Below are positions 25,694-33,640 of a stretch of DNA of 64,000 bases, piece after piece (the stretch's first letter is position 1; each line of letters starts with the position of its first letter). The notes beneath the pieces were generated by a model, which worked only from the letters and a program-made list of their open reading frames with translations, did no database searches and was not told where the DNA came from. This DNA is from Candidatus Fermentibacteraceae bacterium (GTDB taxonomy: Bacteria > Fermentibacterota > Fermentibacteria > Fermentibacterales > JCC-6). The DNA lies in the NCBI GenBank assembly GCA_016744855.1, contig JADGDO010000004.1, positions 35,006 to 99,005 on the forward strand. The letters run 5' to 3'. The position numbers were made by a program, and so were the translations under genes.

Positions 25694-26347
25694 TTGAAAA
25701 GTGCTAGGTATCTTGTTGTTGAAGGCCCTGTTGGGGTAGGGAAAACAAGCCTCGCCAGGAAGCTGGCTTCAAGGCTTGAAGGACGTGCTGTTCTGGAGGA
25801 AACGGGAGAGAATCCATTCCTGAAGCTCTTTTACAGAGACAGGGAAAAATACGGATTCCAGGCTCAGATTTCTTTCCTGCTTGCCAGATATGTTCAGCAG
25901 AGCAGGCTGATTCATCCTGATCTCTTCAGTAGTTATCTGGTTTCAGATTTTTTGTTCGGCAGAGGAATGGTTTTTGCTCGTGTAAGTCTTGAGCCGGAGG
26001 AATTGGCTCTTTATCAGCGGTTGATGGATCAACTTAATCCGCGCGTCCCGTCCCCTGATCTCGTGATATATCTGCAGGCGTCTACCGGTGTGCTTCTTGA
26101 TCGAATCAACAGATTCGGAAGAAATTTTGAACGTGATATGGACAGAACCTGGCTTGAGGAGCTTGTAGATTCATACAACAGTTGGTTTTTAAGGGACAGG
26201 CAGTATCCTGTTCTTGTGGTTAACACAGATTCAGTTGATTTTTGTGAAGATGAGATAGCGTTTGAAGGTCTTGTTGAGGCCATTGCGGCCCACTCCGGTG
26301 GCATACAGGGTTATAATCCCATGCCGCGTAAGGGAATGCTGATTTGA
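25694..26347 (+). CDS. Deoxynucleoside kinase (dGK/dAK type)
   Basis: Phosphorylates deoxynucleosides (probably deoxyadenosine or deoxyguanosine) to monophosphates for salvage. The 217-residue protein opens with RYLVVEGPVGVGKTSLARKLA (P-loop). It has EETGENPFL (the catalytic E-x-x-x-N-P block), SYLVSDFLFGRGMVFARVSL, PSPDLVIYLQAS and the LID-like INRFGRNFERDM. The track begins at 25634, but TTG 25694 has AAGGGAG about ten bases upstream and directly precedes the first strand. It overlaps panC by 4 bases. Such kinases often sit beside folK in FCB-group bacteria; that is general recollection, not shown here. Confidence 0.87.
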   Translation: MKSARYLVVEGPVGVGKTSLARKLASRLEGRAVLEETGENPFLKLFYRDREKYGFQAQISFLLARYVQQSRLIHPDLFSSYLVSDFLFGRGMVFARVSLEPEELALYQRLMDQLNPRVPSPDLVIYLQASTGVLLDRINRFGRNFERDMDRTWLEELVDSYNSWFLRDRQYPVLVVNTDSVDFCEDEIAFEGLVEAIAAHSGGIQGYNPMPRKGMLI

Positions 26348-27195
26348 TAGTAACAGACAGTGAGCAAAGTGCAGCGAAGATTTGTGCAGATTGGCGAGCA
26401 GAGGGACTCTCTATCGGTTTTGTACCTACAATGGGAGCTCTTCACCGAGGTCACGAGAGCCTTGTTGAGTTAGCTTCTTCTTCTTCTGACAGGGTTGTAG
26501 TAAGCATTTTTGTGAACCCTTCCCAGTTTGGACCGAGTGAAGATCTTGATAGCTACCCGAGAACTCTGGAAGAGGACTGTAATAAAGTTAGGGAACTCGG
26601 TGCTTCTCTTGTTTTTGCTCCAAAGGCTGATGCTGTGTACAGTTCAGGTTTTTCTACTGGAGTAAGTGTTTCTAACGTGAGTGATGGTCTTTGCGGGGCT
26701 TTCAGAAGAGGTCATTTCGATGGAGTGACAACTGTGTGTGCAGTATTGTTCGGCATTGTGAGACCGGACAGAGCTGTTTTTGGGATGAAAGATGCTCAGC
26801 AGGTGGCTGTTATCAAACGCATGGTATCAGATCTGCGATTGGGAATCGAAATTATAGCAGCTCCCATAGTTAGGGAATCTGATGGTCTTGCCCTTAGCAG
26901 TAGAAATCAATATCTCTCTTTTGAAGAGCGTCAGCAGGCCTCTACGATAAGTACTGCTCTCAGAAACGCTTCTGATCTTGCCCTTTCCGGTGAGAAAAGT
27001 TGCAAAGTGATTAAAAATGCCTTTCTTGTTGCCCTTGAGCACTCAGACCTTCTTAGAGTGCAATACGTTGAAACAGTTGATCCCGATACCATGATCGGGG
27101 TTGAAACTACCGAAAAACGGGTTCTCCTGGCAGTAGCGGTATTTGCCGGGAAGACCAGACTGATAGACAATATTCTGATTGAGTCGGAGGTTTAG
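26344..27195 (+). CDS. panC: Pantothenate synthetase
   Basis: Condenses pantoate with beta-alanine using ATP. Its 283 residues are normal. It has the nucleotidyltransferase motif FVPTMGALHRGHESLV, VVSIFVNPSQFGPSEDLDSYPR, GHFDGVTTVCAVLFGIVRPDRAVFGMKDAQQ and IVRESDGLALSSRNQYL. The start is TTG overlapping the kinase stop (TTGA). It is followed two bases later by panD, which supplies its beta-alanine substrate, so the two form a functional pair. panB is not in the window. Confidence 0.96.
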   Translation: MIVTDSEQSAAKICADWRAEGLSIGFVPTMGALHRGHESLVELASSSSDRVVVSIFVNPSQFGPSEDLDSYPRTLEEDCNKVRELGASLVFAPKADAVYSSGFSTGVSVSNVSDGLCGAFRRGHFDGVTTVCAVLFGIVRPDRAVFGMKDAQQVAVIKRMVSDLRLGIEIIAAPIVRESDGLALSSRNQYLSFEERQQASTISTALRNASDLALSGEKSCKVIKNAFLVALEHSDLLRVQYVETVDPDTMIGVETTEKRVLLAVAVFAGKTRLIDNILIESEV

Positions 27196-27197
27196 AT

Positions 27198-27557
27198 TTG
27201 CTTAGATGTTTTTTAAAGTCCAAGTTGCACCGGGTTGTTGTTACCCAGGCAGAGCTGGATTATATGGGATCTATCACAATTGACAGAGATATGATGGATC
27301 TTGCGGGAATGCTTCCTAACGAGAAAGTGCTCGTGGCAGATATCAATACTGGAAACCGGTTCGAAACCTATATTCTTGAAGGGCAGCGGGGAAGCGGTAC
27401 AATATGCATAAACGGAGCTGCGGCAAAGCTGTGCAATCCTGGTGACAGGGTGATTATCCTTCAGTTTGCATGGCTCGATATAGATAAAGAACAGATCCCT
27501 TCGCCCGTGGTAGTTGTTGCTGACGATTCCAACCTCAATTGCAGGGAGCTTAAATGA
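27198..27557 (+). CDS. panD: Aspartate 1-decarboxylase proenzyme
   Basis: Pyruvoyl enzyme making beta-alanine from aspartate for pantothenate. In this 119-residue proenzyme the self-cleavage site Gly24-Ser25 is present in YMGSITID, at the canonical position, so processing would give the pyruvoyl group on Ser25. Also seen are KLHRVVVTQAEL, NTGNRFETYI and TICINGAAAKLCNPGDRVIIL. The start is TTG 27198. It overlaps glmU by 4 bases. Confidence 0.96.
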   Translation: MLRCFLKSKLHRVVVTQAELDYMGSITIDRDMMDLAGMLPNEKVLVADINTGNRFETYILEGQRGSGTICINGAAAKLCNPGDRVIILQFAWLDIDKEQIPSPVVVVADDSNLNCRELK

Positions 27558-28510
27558 TTACAGCAGCTGTGATTCTTGCGGCCGGTATGGGCAAAAGAAT
27601 GAAATCTGATTTACCCAAGGTATTGCATCCTGTTCTTGCGAAGCCCATGGTTGAAAGAGCCGCCGGAACAGCAGAGGCTGCTGGTGTTACAGAAATAACT
27701 GTTGTTATCGGACACGGCCGTGAGAAAGTGATTCCCATCCTCGAGAAAAACGGCTGGAACTGGGCAGTACAGGAAGAACAGCTAGGAACTGCGCATGCGG
27801 TGAGTTGTGCCCTGGAGCAGGTAAAGAATGCAGACGAAGTTGTCATTCTTATGGGAGATGTTCCATTGCTCAGGGAAGAAACTGTAAGTGAACTTCTTCA
27901 GGCTCGTCGTCGAACAGACTCAGCTCTGGCAGTACTCACAACAACCCCTCCTGATGTTACAGGGTATGGAAGAATTATTCTTGACAGTGAGGGTTTGATT
28001 GACAGAATTATTGAGGAAAAAGATGCTACCTCTGAAGAGAAGAAGTGTACAGTAATAAATACAGGGATTATGGTGTTTGATGGATCAATTTTAGCTGAAG
28101 TGCTGGCGGCAATTGATAATCAGAATGCACAGAAGGAATTTTACCTTACAGATGCCGTAGCAGTTGTGAGGGAAATGGGAAGAAAAGCTTTGCCTGTTTT
28201 TACTGTAAACTGGCAGGAAGTTGCCGGAGTCAACAATCCCGTTCAGCTTGCCCGTTGTACCTCAGAAATGAAGAGAAGAGTTGTAGAATCACATCTTATG
28301 AGTGGAGTTGTTATTCCTGATCCTGACTCGGTCTGGATTGAAGATTCCGTTGTAATAGGAAAAGGTTCTGTGATCGGTCGAAACTGCAGACTCTCAGGGG
28401 AGGCCGTAATCGGTACCGGAGTTATTGTGGGAGACGGTTCTATAATTGAAGATATTGTTATCGCACCGGATGAAATTATTGAAGAATTCTCAGTATTCGG
28501 AGTAGAGTAA
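27554..28510 (+). CDS. glmU: UDP-N-acetylglucosamine pyrophosphorylase, GlmU-like with truncated left-handed helix domain
   Basis: Uridylyltransferase making UDP-GlcNAc from GlcNAc-1-P and UTP. The N-terminal domain is complete: ILAAGMGKRMKSDLPKVLHP, EEQLGTAHAV, VVILMGDVPLLREET, GYGRII, NTGIMVFDG and KEFYLTDAV. After residue ~230 there is the GlmU linker VNNPVQLAR and then only about four turns of hexapeptide repeat (IEDSVVIGKGSVIGRNCRL). The protein ends at 318 residues, where full GlmU has ~456. The acetyltransferase active site (the histidine and lysine late in the helix) is therefore absent, and GlcNAc-1-P must come from another enzyme. The stop is clean, followed by the HIT gene with a 1-base overlap, so truncation by sequencing frameshift is unlikely but not excluded. 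Confidence 0.85.
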   Translation: MITAAVILAAGMGKRMKSDLPKVLHPVLAKPMVERAAGTAEAAGVTEITVVIGHGREKVIPILEKNGWNWAVQEEQLGTAHAVSCALEQVKNADEVVILMGDVPLLREETVSELLQARRRTDSALAVLTTTPPDVTGYGRIILDSEGLIDRIIEEKDATSEEKKCTVINTGIMVFDGSILAEVLAAIDNQNAQKEFYLTDAVAVVREMGRKALPVFTVNWQEVAGVNNPVQLARCTSEMKRRVVESHLMSGVVIPDPDSVWIEDSVVIGKGSVIGRNCRLSGEAVIGTGVIVGDGSIIEDIVIAPDEIIEEFSVFGVE

Positions 28511-29007
28511 TGAGCGAACGGTTATGGGCTCCCTGGAGACATGATTATGTGACTTCTCCAGCAGATGGGAAGAGTGGATGTGTGTTCTGTGGAATCGGGG
28601 AAGATGATCCCTCCAATGACCGGGAGAACCTGATACTCCATCGCGCAGAGCATGCTTTTGTGGTTTTGAATAGATTTCCATATATCAATGGTCATTTGAT
28701 GATTGTTCCCTTTCGTCATGTCGGGGATATCTCTTCTCTTAAAAAGGAAGAGAGATGTGAGATAATGGAGCTCATTATGCAATCAGAAGAGGCTTTACGG
28801 ATGGGTATGAAATGCCAGGGAATGAATGGTGGGTGGAATATCGGTTCAGCCGGAGGAGCTGGAATACCCGGTCATCTGCACGTCCACGTTCTTCCACGGT
28901 GGAACGGTGATACTAATTTTATGACTACCGTTGGTTCAATCAGAGTTGTTTCCCAGTCCCTTGAGACTGCTATGGATCAACTCAATCCGTATTTTGGAGG
29001 AAATTAG
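28510..29007 (+). CDS. HIT family nucleotide hydrolase/phosphorylase
   Basis: A 165-residue histidine-triad protein, most like bacterial Ap4A phosphorylase/hydrolase-type HIT proteins. The opening LWAPWRHDYV and CVFCGIGEDD give a CxxC that may bind zinc. It continues with NRFPYINGHLMIVPFRHVGDI and the triad GHLHVHVLPRWNGDTNFM. The substrate is likely a dinucleoside polyphosphate or a nucleotide adduct; which one cannot be read from sequence. The start overlaps the glmU stop by one base, and the next gene starts immediately after. Confidence 0.92.
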   Translation: MSERLWAPWRHDYVTSPADGKSGCVFCGIGEDDPSNDRENLILHRAEHAFVVLNRFPYINGHLMIVPFRHVGDISSLKKEERCEIMELIMQSEEALRMGMKCQGMNGGWNIGSAGGAGIPGHLHVHVLPRWNGDTNFMTTVGSIRVVSQSLETAMDQLNPYFGGN

Positions 29008-29529
29008 TTGGCCGGAACTTCAACCAGACGAAAGAGAAGTAACAAGAGGAAAGTACTTCCTGTCGTGCTTGTTTCTCTGGCTGCAGGGTGTTTGATTACC
29101 CTTGCTCTCGTCTATTCACCGGCATGGTTCGAAAGTGAAAGCCTACCGGATTCACTGGTATCAGTTTTCCAATTCGGCGATTCTGCTCCACCGCCTGATA
29201 CAATTCTTATACAGGTTCGAAACGGTGCAGGAGTGTCTGACCTTGCCGGTCGGGCACAGAGTTTTCTTGAGACCAGGGGTGGGGACGTTACATTTTATGC
29301 ACCGGGGCCTCCACTTAATGCCGAAGATATGGATTATAGTATTACAGTGATTCTTTCTCACGACACGTCTTTTTCTGCAGCGCGGGAAGTTGCTGATGTA
29401 ATTGGTGTCGGAGATTCATCAATTGTAATGATGCTTCCTCCACCAGGGCAGATTGCCCCCGTGGATGTAACGATAATACTGGGAAGGGATCGTAACGATC
29501 CCTCTGATTTTATACCATACAGGGACTAA
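29008..29529 (+). CDS. LytR C-terminal domain (LytR_C) membrane-anchored protein
   Basis: A 173-residue protein with a basic N-terminus (TSTRRKRSNKRK), one transmembrane helix (about 16-38) and an extracytoplasmic domain. In the latter, ILIQVRNGAGVSDLAGRAQSFLETRGGDV matches the LytR_C pattern (V-x-N-G-T/A-G-V-x-x-L-A...G-x-x-V). The domain occurs alone or behind LCP ligases and is thought to act in envelope biology. The start is TTG directly after the HIT stop codon. It may assist cell-wall assembly, but its partner is not evident. Confidence 0.78.
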   Translation: MAGTSTRRKRSNKRKVLPVVLVSLAAGCLITLALVYSPAWFESESLPDSLVSVFQFGDSAPPPDTILIQVRNGAGVSDLAGRAQSFLETRGGDVTFYAPGPPLNAEDMDYSITVILSHDTSFSAAREVADVIGVGDSSIVMMLPPPGQIAPVDVTIILGRDRNDPSDFIPYRD

Positions 29530-29611
29530 CAAATTGACTGGAAAATATCACTGGCAGTTAGCCCCCTGGATATGACCAATGCCCTGAAGGGCCTTGAGAG
29601 CGGAGGATTTT

Positions 29612-30028
29612 TTGAGTACTGAAAATGAAAGCCCCGATGTACTTGAACAGATAGTTGAAGCTGTTCACCAGCGACACGGATATCATGTTGAGGCATTGGA
29701 TATGTCTGAATTCCCACTTACGATGGATATTTTTCTTCTTGCCTCGGCAGACAATAGAATACAATCGAGGGCAATAGCTGATCATGTTGAAAGAACTGCC
29801 AGGGAGCTCGGGTGGAGACTTCACCACAAAGAAGGCTACGATGAGGGAAGTTGGATACTGCTTGATTTCATCGATCTGGTTGTTCACATTTTTCTTCCTG
29901 ATACAAGGAAGTATTACAATATTGAAGCGCTATGGAGCGATGCTCCATCTCTGAAATTTGAAGACAAATCCGGACTGGAAACAGATGAGGAGTTTACATT
30001 TGATATCGCCCCTTCAGATAAGAACTGA
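29612..30028 (+). CDS. rsfS: Ribosome silencing factor RsfS
   Basis: Binds ribosomal protein uL14 and blocks subunit joining in stationary phase. About 138 residues. The core shows VEALDMSEFPLTMDIFLLASADNRIQSRAIADHVE, then GYDEGSWILLDFIDLVVHIFLPDTRKYYNIEALWSDAP, the RsfS signature (usually W-x-L-x-D-x-G-D-V-V-V-H-x-F). The usual G-D before VVH is I-D here. I start at TTG 29612, which has GGAGGA four bases upstream, rather than the track's TTG at 29594. A LytR_C-RsfS gene order is common in bacteria. It overlaps argS by 29 bases. Confidence 0.93.
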   Translation: MSTENESPDVLEQIVEAVHQRHGYHVEALDMSEFPLTMDIFLLASADNRIQSRAIADHVERTARELGWRLHHKEGYDEGSWILLDFIDLVVHIFLPDTRKYYNIEALWSDAPSLKFEDKSGLETDEEFTFDIAPSDKN

Positions 30029-31679
30029 GTTAGCTGCCGCTATGACAGCGGCTCTGGCTTCTAAATTTCAAGTTGAGATTCCTTCCGTCGAAGTTCTTCC
30101 TTCAAGGAATCTGTCATTCGGAGACCTCGCATGCAATTCAGCGATGCCTCTTGCCGGGAAACTGAAAAGATCGCCAAGAGATATAGCCACTGTAATGGCT
30201 GACTCAATCAGCAACAGTTTTCCTCAGGTTGACAAGGTTTCAGTTGACGGGCCCGGTTTTCTCAATATTACACTCTCCGGAGAATATCTGGCTGAATTTA
30301 CCGCAGCAGTTGCTGAACGGGGATTGGGCAGGTTTATTCCCTCTGAGGGCAAGGGCAAAACTGCTCTTGTAGAATTTGTCAGTTCAAATCCCACCGGTCC
30401 CCTCACCGTTGGGCATTGCCGTCAAGCTGTTCTGGGAGATGCTGTTTCACGTTTGCTTGAGGCCGTTGGCTGGAACGTTGAAAGAGAGTACTATTTCAAC
30501 GATGCCGGTAAACAGATGGAAAGACTTGCAGAATCACTTGCCTCCCGCTACATGAACATCCTTGGAGTTGCAATGGAAATTCCTGAGGGTGGCTATCAGG
30601 GGGAGTACATCAAGGACTGGGCAGAGGATTTTCTCAAAGAAAAAGGAGACTCCTTCAAGTGGCCTGAGCAGAAGGATGATTTCAGAGAGTATGCTGCTTC
30701 CAGGGCGTTTGTTCTTATCAGCGAAGATTTAAAGCTTCTTGGTATTACCTTTGATAGATACTTTGCTGAAAGCGAGCTGATTCCGGATGCTGTTGAAAAC
30801 ACTTTGAAGCTTCTCGACACGAAAGAACTGATCTACAAAGACTCTGAAGACCCCCGTAAAATATGGTTGAAACTGTCTGAAATGGGTCGACCGGATGACC
30901 GGGTTGTTGTTCGAGATGACGGCACTTACACATACAGAATGCCTGATATCTCGTATCACCTGAACAAGTTTAAGAGGGATTACGATTTAATAGTTGATAT
31001 ATTCGGTTCAGATCATATTGATACATGCAAAGATGTAGAAACTGTTCTGGGGAACCTTCTCGGAGAAGAAATTGTTAGCACTCGTCTTCGAACGATACTG
31101 CATCAGTTTGTTACACTGGTACGGGGTGGAGAAAAAGTAAAAATGTCTACAAGGGCAGGTAACTTTGTAACTCTTCGTGATCTTGTTGATGAAGTTGGTT
31201 CTGCCGATGTTGTACGGTACATATTCCTTACCAGGAGGGCAGAAGCCCACATGGATTTCGATCTTGAAGCTGCTGGAGCAGACAACGACGAGAACCCGGT
31301 GTTTTATGTTCAGTATGCATTTGCCAGAATATCCGGAATTCTAAGAAAAGTTTCTGATGTTGAATCTCTTCTTCATCTCTGCAACGCAGAAAGATTAGAA
31401 TCGATCCTTACCGGTGACAGGGAGAGAAATCTCATGAGGCTTCTCGAGACTGTTCCTCTTAAGGTTTCCGCTGCTGCAACCTCTTTGGAACCTCACCGGA
31501 TTCCTGATCTTCTTGCTGAGGTTGCCAGAGCTTTTCATGGTTTTTATCAGCATCACAGGGTTGTTGACCCTGATAATAATGAGATAACTGCTGCCCGGCT
31601 TACGTTGTGCATGGCTGTTCGCAGTACTCTTAATGATTTATTAACAATTCTTGGAGTTCGCGCTCCGGAAAAAATGTAG
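30000..31679 (+). CDS. argS: Arginyl-tRNA synthetase
   Basis: Class I synthetase charging tRNA-Arg. About 559 residues with the N-terminal Add1 domain (about 1-90), the catalytic core and the C-terminal DALR helix bundle. The first signature motif reads NPTGPLTVGHCRQ, so the usual HIGH tetrad is TVGH, with threonine in place of the first histidine. The second motif is KMSTRAGNFVTL, the common ArgRS variant of KMSKS. The tRNA-binding FYVQYAFARI block is present. I start at TTG 30000, which has GAGGAG eight bases upstream; the track's TTG at 29958 lacks one. It overlaps rsfS by 29 bases. Confidence 0.95.
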   Translation: MISPLQIRTELAAAMTAALASKFQVEIPSVEVLPSRNLSFGDLACNSAMPLAGKLKRSPRDIATVMADSISNSFPQVDKVSVDGPGFLNITLSGEYLAEFTAAVAERGLGRFIPSEGKGKTALVEFVSSNPTGPLTVGHCRQAVLGDAVSRLLEAVGWNVEREYYFNDAGKQMERLAESLASRYMNILGVAMEIPEGGYQGEYIKDWAEDFLKEKGDSFKWPEQKDDFREYAASRAFVLISEDLKLLGITFDRYFAESELIPDAVENTLKLLDTKELIYKDSEDPRKIWLKLSEMGRPDDRVVVRDDGTYTYRMPDISYHLNKFKRDYDLIVDIFGSDHIDTCKDVETVLGNLLGEEIVSTRLRTILHQFVTLVRGGEKVKMSTRAGNFVTLRDLVDEVGSADVVRYIFLTRRAEAHMDFDLEAAGADNDENPVFYVQYAFARISGILRKVSDVESLLHLCNAERLESILTGDRERNLMRLLETVPLKVSAAATSLEPHRIPDLLAEVARAFHGFYQHHRVVDPDNNEITAARLTLCMAVRSTLNDLLTILGVRAPEKM

Positions 31680-31691
31680 AGAGGAACAGTC

Positions 31692-32609
31692 ATGTCTGTT
31701 CTTGTTGTTGGTTCTGTGGCTCTTGATACTTTGACCACTCCTGCTGGCAAAGTCGAAGATACACTTGGTGGTTCTGCTGTTTACTTTGGACTCGCTGCGG
31801 GACAGCTCGCAGATGTTCAGATTGTCGGTGTTGTCGGTCCTGATTTCCCCAGCAAGGAAAAAGATTTCCTGCAGGAGAGAAATGTTGATGTCGAGGGCTT
31901 AACTATAGGACGCGGACCCACATTCAGGTGGGAGGGAGTTTACGGTCCAGACTTTGGCGATGCAAAAACTATTCGCACTGAATTGGGTGTTTTTGCTGGC
32001 TTTCAGCCGGTAATACCAGAAGCCTTCCGTAAAACACCATATGTTTTTCTAGCCAATATTGACCCTGATCTTCAGCTCCAGGTTCTTGAACAGGTCGAGA
32101 ATCCCACATGGATTGCCATGGACACAATGAACCTGTGGATAGAACACAAAAAAGAAGTTGTACTAAAAGCAATAAAGAAGGTTGATCTTCTCTTTGTGAA
32201 TGCTTCAGAGGCCAGACAGTTATCAGGAACCAGTGATCTCTTCAGAGCTGGAAGATATATCTTGAAGAGAGGCCCTCGTTTTGTTGTCATCAAACTCGGT
32301 GCAAGTGGCGTTATGGTTCTTGGTGGACCTCAGCCTTTCCTTCTTCCGGCATTCCCCGTGAAAAAGGTTATTGATCCAACCGGTGCGGGTGACAGTTTTG
32401 CCGCAGGTATGCTTGGATTTCTTGCTGGAGTCGGTGGAGAACTAACCTTCAAGAACATCACAAGAGGACTCTGTTATGGCTCTGTTACAGCAAGTTTTGC
32501 TATTGGTGGCTTTGGTGTTGAAGAGTTGAGAACACTGAGCAAGGCCGATATAGACAACAGGTTGAGCTTCTACCTTTCCACTAATCAGCTGGAGAGGATC
32601 AAAGAATGA
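31692..32609 (+). CDS. PfkB family carbohydrate/nucleoside kinase
   Basis: A ribokinase-fold kinase of 305 residues that phosphorylates a sugar, nucleoside or related alcohol. Visible are SVLVVGSVALDTLTTP, a glycine pair in LGGSAVYFGLAAGQLADVQIVGVVGPDF, the second-signature VIDPTGAGDSFAAGMLGFLAG with catalytic aspartate in GAGDSF, and NASEARQLSG. The N-terminal GGSAxYF block suggests the adenosine/inosine or sugar-nucleoside branch, but the substrate is undetermined. AGAGGAA precedes the ATG. It overlaps purM by 4 bases (ATGA), consistent with a role in purine or ribose metabolism. Confidence 0.88.
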   Translation: MSVLVVGSVALDTLTTPAGKVEDTLGGSAVYFGLAAGQLADVQIVGVVGPDFPSKEKDFLQERNVDVEGLTIGRGPTFRWEGVYGPDFGDAKTIRTELGVFAGFQPVIPEAFRKTPYVFLANIDPDLQLQVLEQVENPTWIAMDTMNLWIEHKKEVVLKAIKKVDLLFVNASEARQLSGTSDLFRAGRYILKRGPRFVVIKLGASGVMVLGGPQPFLLPAFPVKKVIDPTGAGDSFAAGMLGFLAGVGGELTFKNITRGLCYGSVTASFAIGGFGVEELRTLSKADIDNRLSFYLSTNQLERIKE

Positions 32610-33640
32610 GCGGAATCGATTACAGAAACAGTGGCGTTGATATAGATGAAGGTCTTAGGGCTGTTGATCTGATGAAGAAGGAAGTCAAAAAAACCTTCAA
32701 CAGCAATGTTCTTTCGGAACTGGGACATTTCGGTGGTCTTTTTAAAGCTGAATTCCCAGGTATGGCAAAGCCTGTTCTCGTAGCCAGTATGGATGGCGTG
32801 GGTACAAAGCTTAAAGTCGCTTCCTTGATGGGTGATTATTCCACAGTTGGTTCTGATCTGGTTAATCACTGTGTAAATGACATTCTTGTTCAGGGGGCAA
32901 ATCCTCTCTTCTTTCTGGATTACATCGCCTGTGGTAAACTTGAAGCATCGGTTGCAGCTCAGATCGTTACCGGTTTAGCAAAAGCTTGTTCTGAGAATGG
33001 GTGTGCTCTTCTGGGTGGTGAAACAGCTGAAATGCCAGGGTTTTACAATGCCGGAGATTATGATGTTGCGGGTACTATTGTAGGCTCTGTCGATCAAAAT
33101 AGTATCATAGACGGTTCTGCTATTCTTCCCGGGCACAAGATTATCGGTCTGCCTTCAAGTGGGCTGCACACAAACGGTTTTTCGCTTGCTCGTGCAGTTC
33201 TGTTCGAGAAAGCGGGTCTTTCGGTTTCAGATCATCACCCTCTTCTCGGGGGGGAGTCCGTGGGGGAAGCTCTTCTGAAGGTTCATCTCAGTTATCTTTC
33301 TTCTATGAAACCACTTCTAGCAGGAAATCTCGTATCAGGTATGGCTCACATAACAGGTGGGGGCATCCCAGGAAATCTGATCAGAGTGTTACCTGCAGGA
33401 TGTGGAGCCTTGATTACACCGGGATGGAATGTTCCTCCAATATTCAAATTGATAAAAGAACTTGGCGGTATTTCTGAAATAGAGATGCGCAGGGCTTTCA
33501 ACCTGGGTGCCGGCTTTCTTATCACTACTGCTCATCCTGATGAGGTAACAGAAATTCTGCTTCAAGCGGGTGAAAAACCATTCCCTGCTGGAGAAATAGT
33601 GAGTGGCGATTCAGTTAAGTACTCTGGTGGAGGAGTTTAA
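32606..33640 (+). CDS. purM: Phosphoribosylformylglycinamidine cyclo-ligase
   Basis: AIR synthetase, fifth step of purine biosynthesis, ATP-dependent ring closure of FGAM. The 344-residue protein shows the typical opening YRNSGVDIDEGLRAVDLMK, LVASMDGVGTKLKVA, VNDILVQGANPLFFLDYIACGKLE, ALLGGETAEMPGFY, GLPSSGLHTNGFSLAR, AHITGGGIPGNLIRVLP and the late EMRRAFNLGAGF. All are standard for PurM. It overlaps the kinase upstream by 4 bases and abuts apgM without a gap. Confidence 0.97.
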   Translation: MSGIDYRNSGVDIDEGLRAVDLMKKEVKKTFNSNVLSELGHFGGLFKAEFPGMAKPVLVASMDGVGTKLKVASLMGDYSTVGSDLVNHCVNDILVQGANPLFFLDYIACGKLEASVAAQIVTGLAKACSENGCALLGGETAEMPGFYNAGDYDVAGTIVGSVDQNSIIDGSAILPGHKIIGLPSSGLHTNGFSLARAVLFEKAGLSVSDHHPLLGGESVGEALLKVHLSYLSSMKPLLAGNLVSGMAHITGGGIPGNLIRVLPAGCGALITPGWNVPPIFKLIKELGGISEIEMRRAFNLGAGFLITTAHPDEVTEILLQAGEKPFPAGEIVSGDSVKYSGGGV

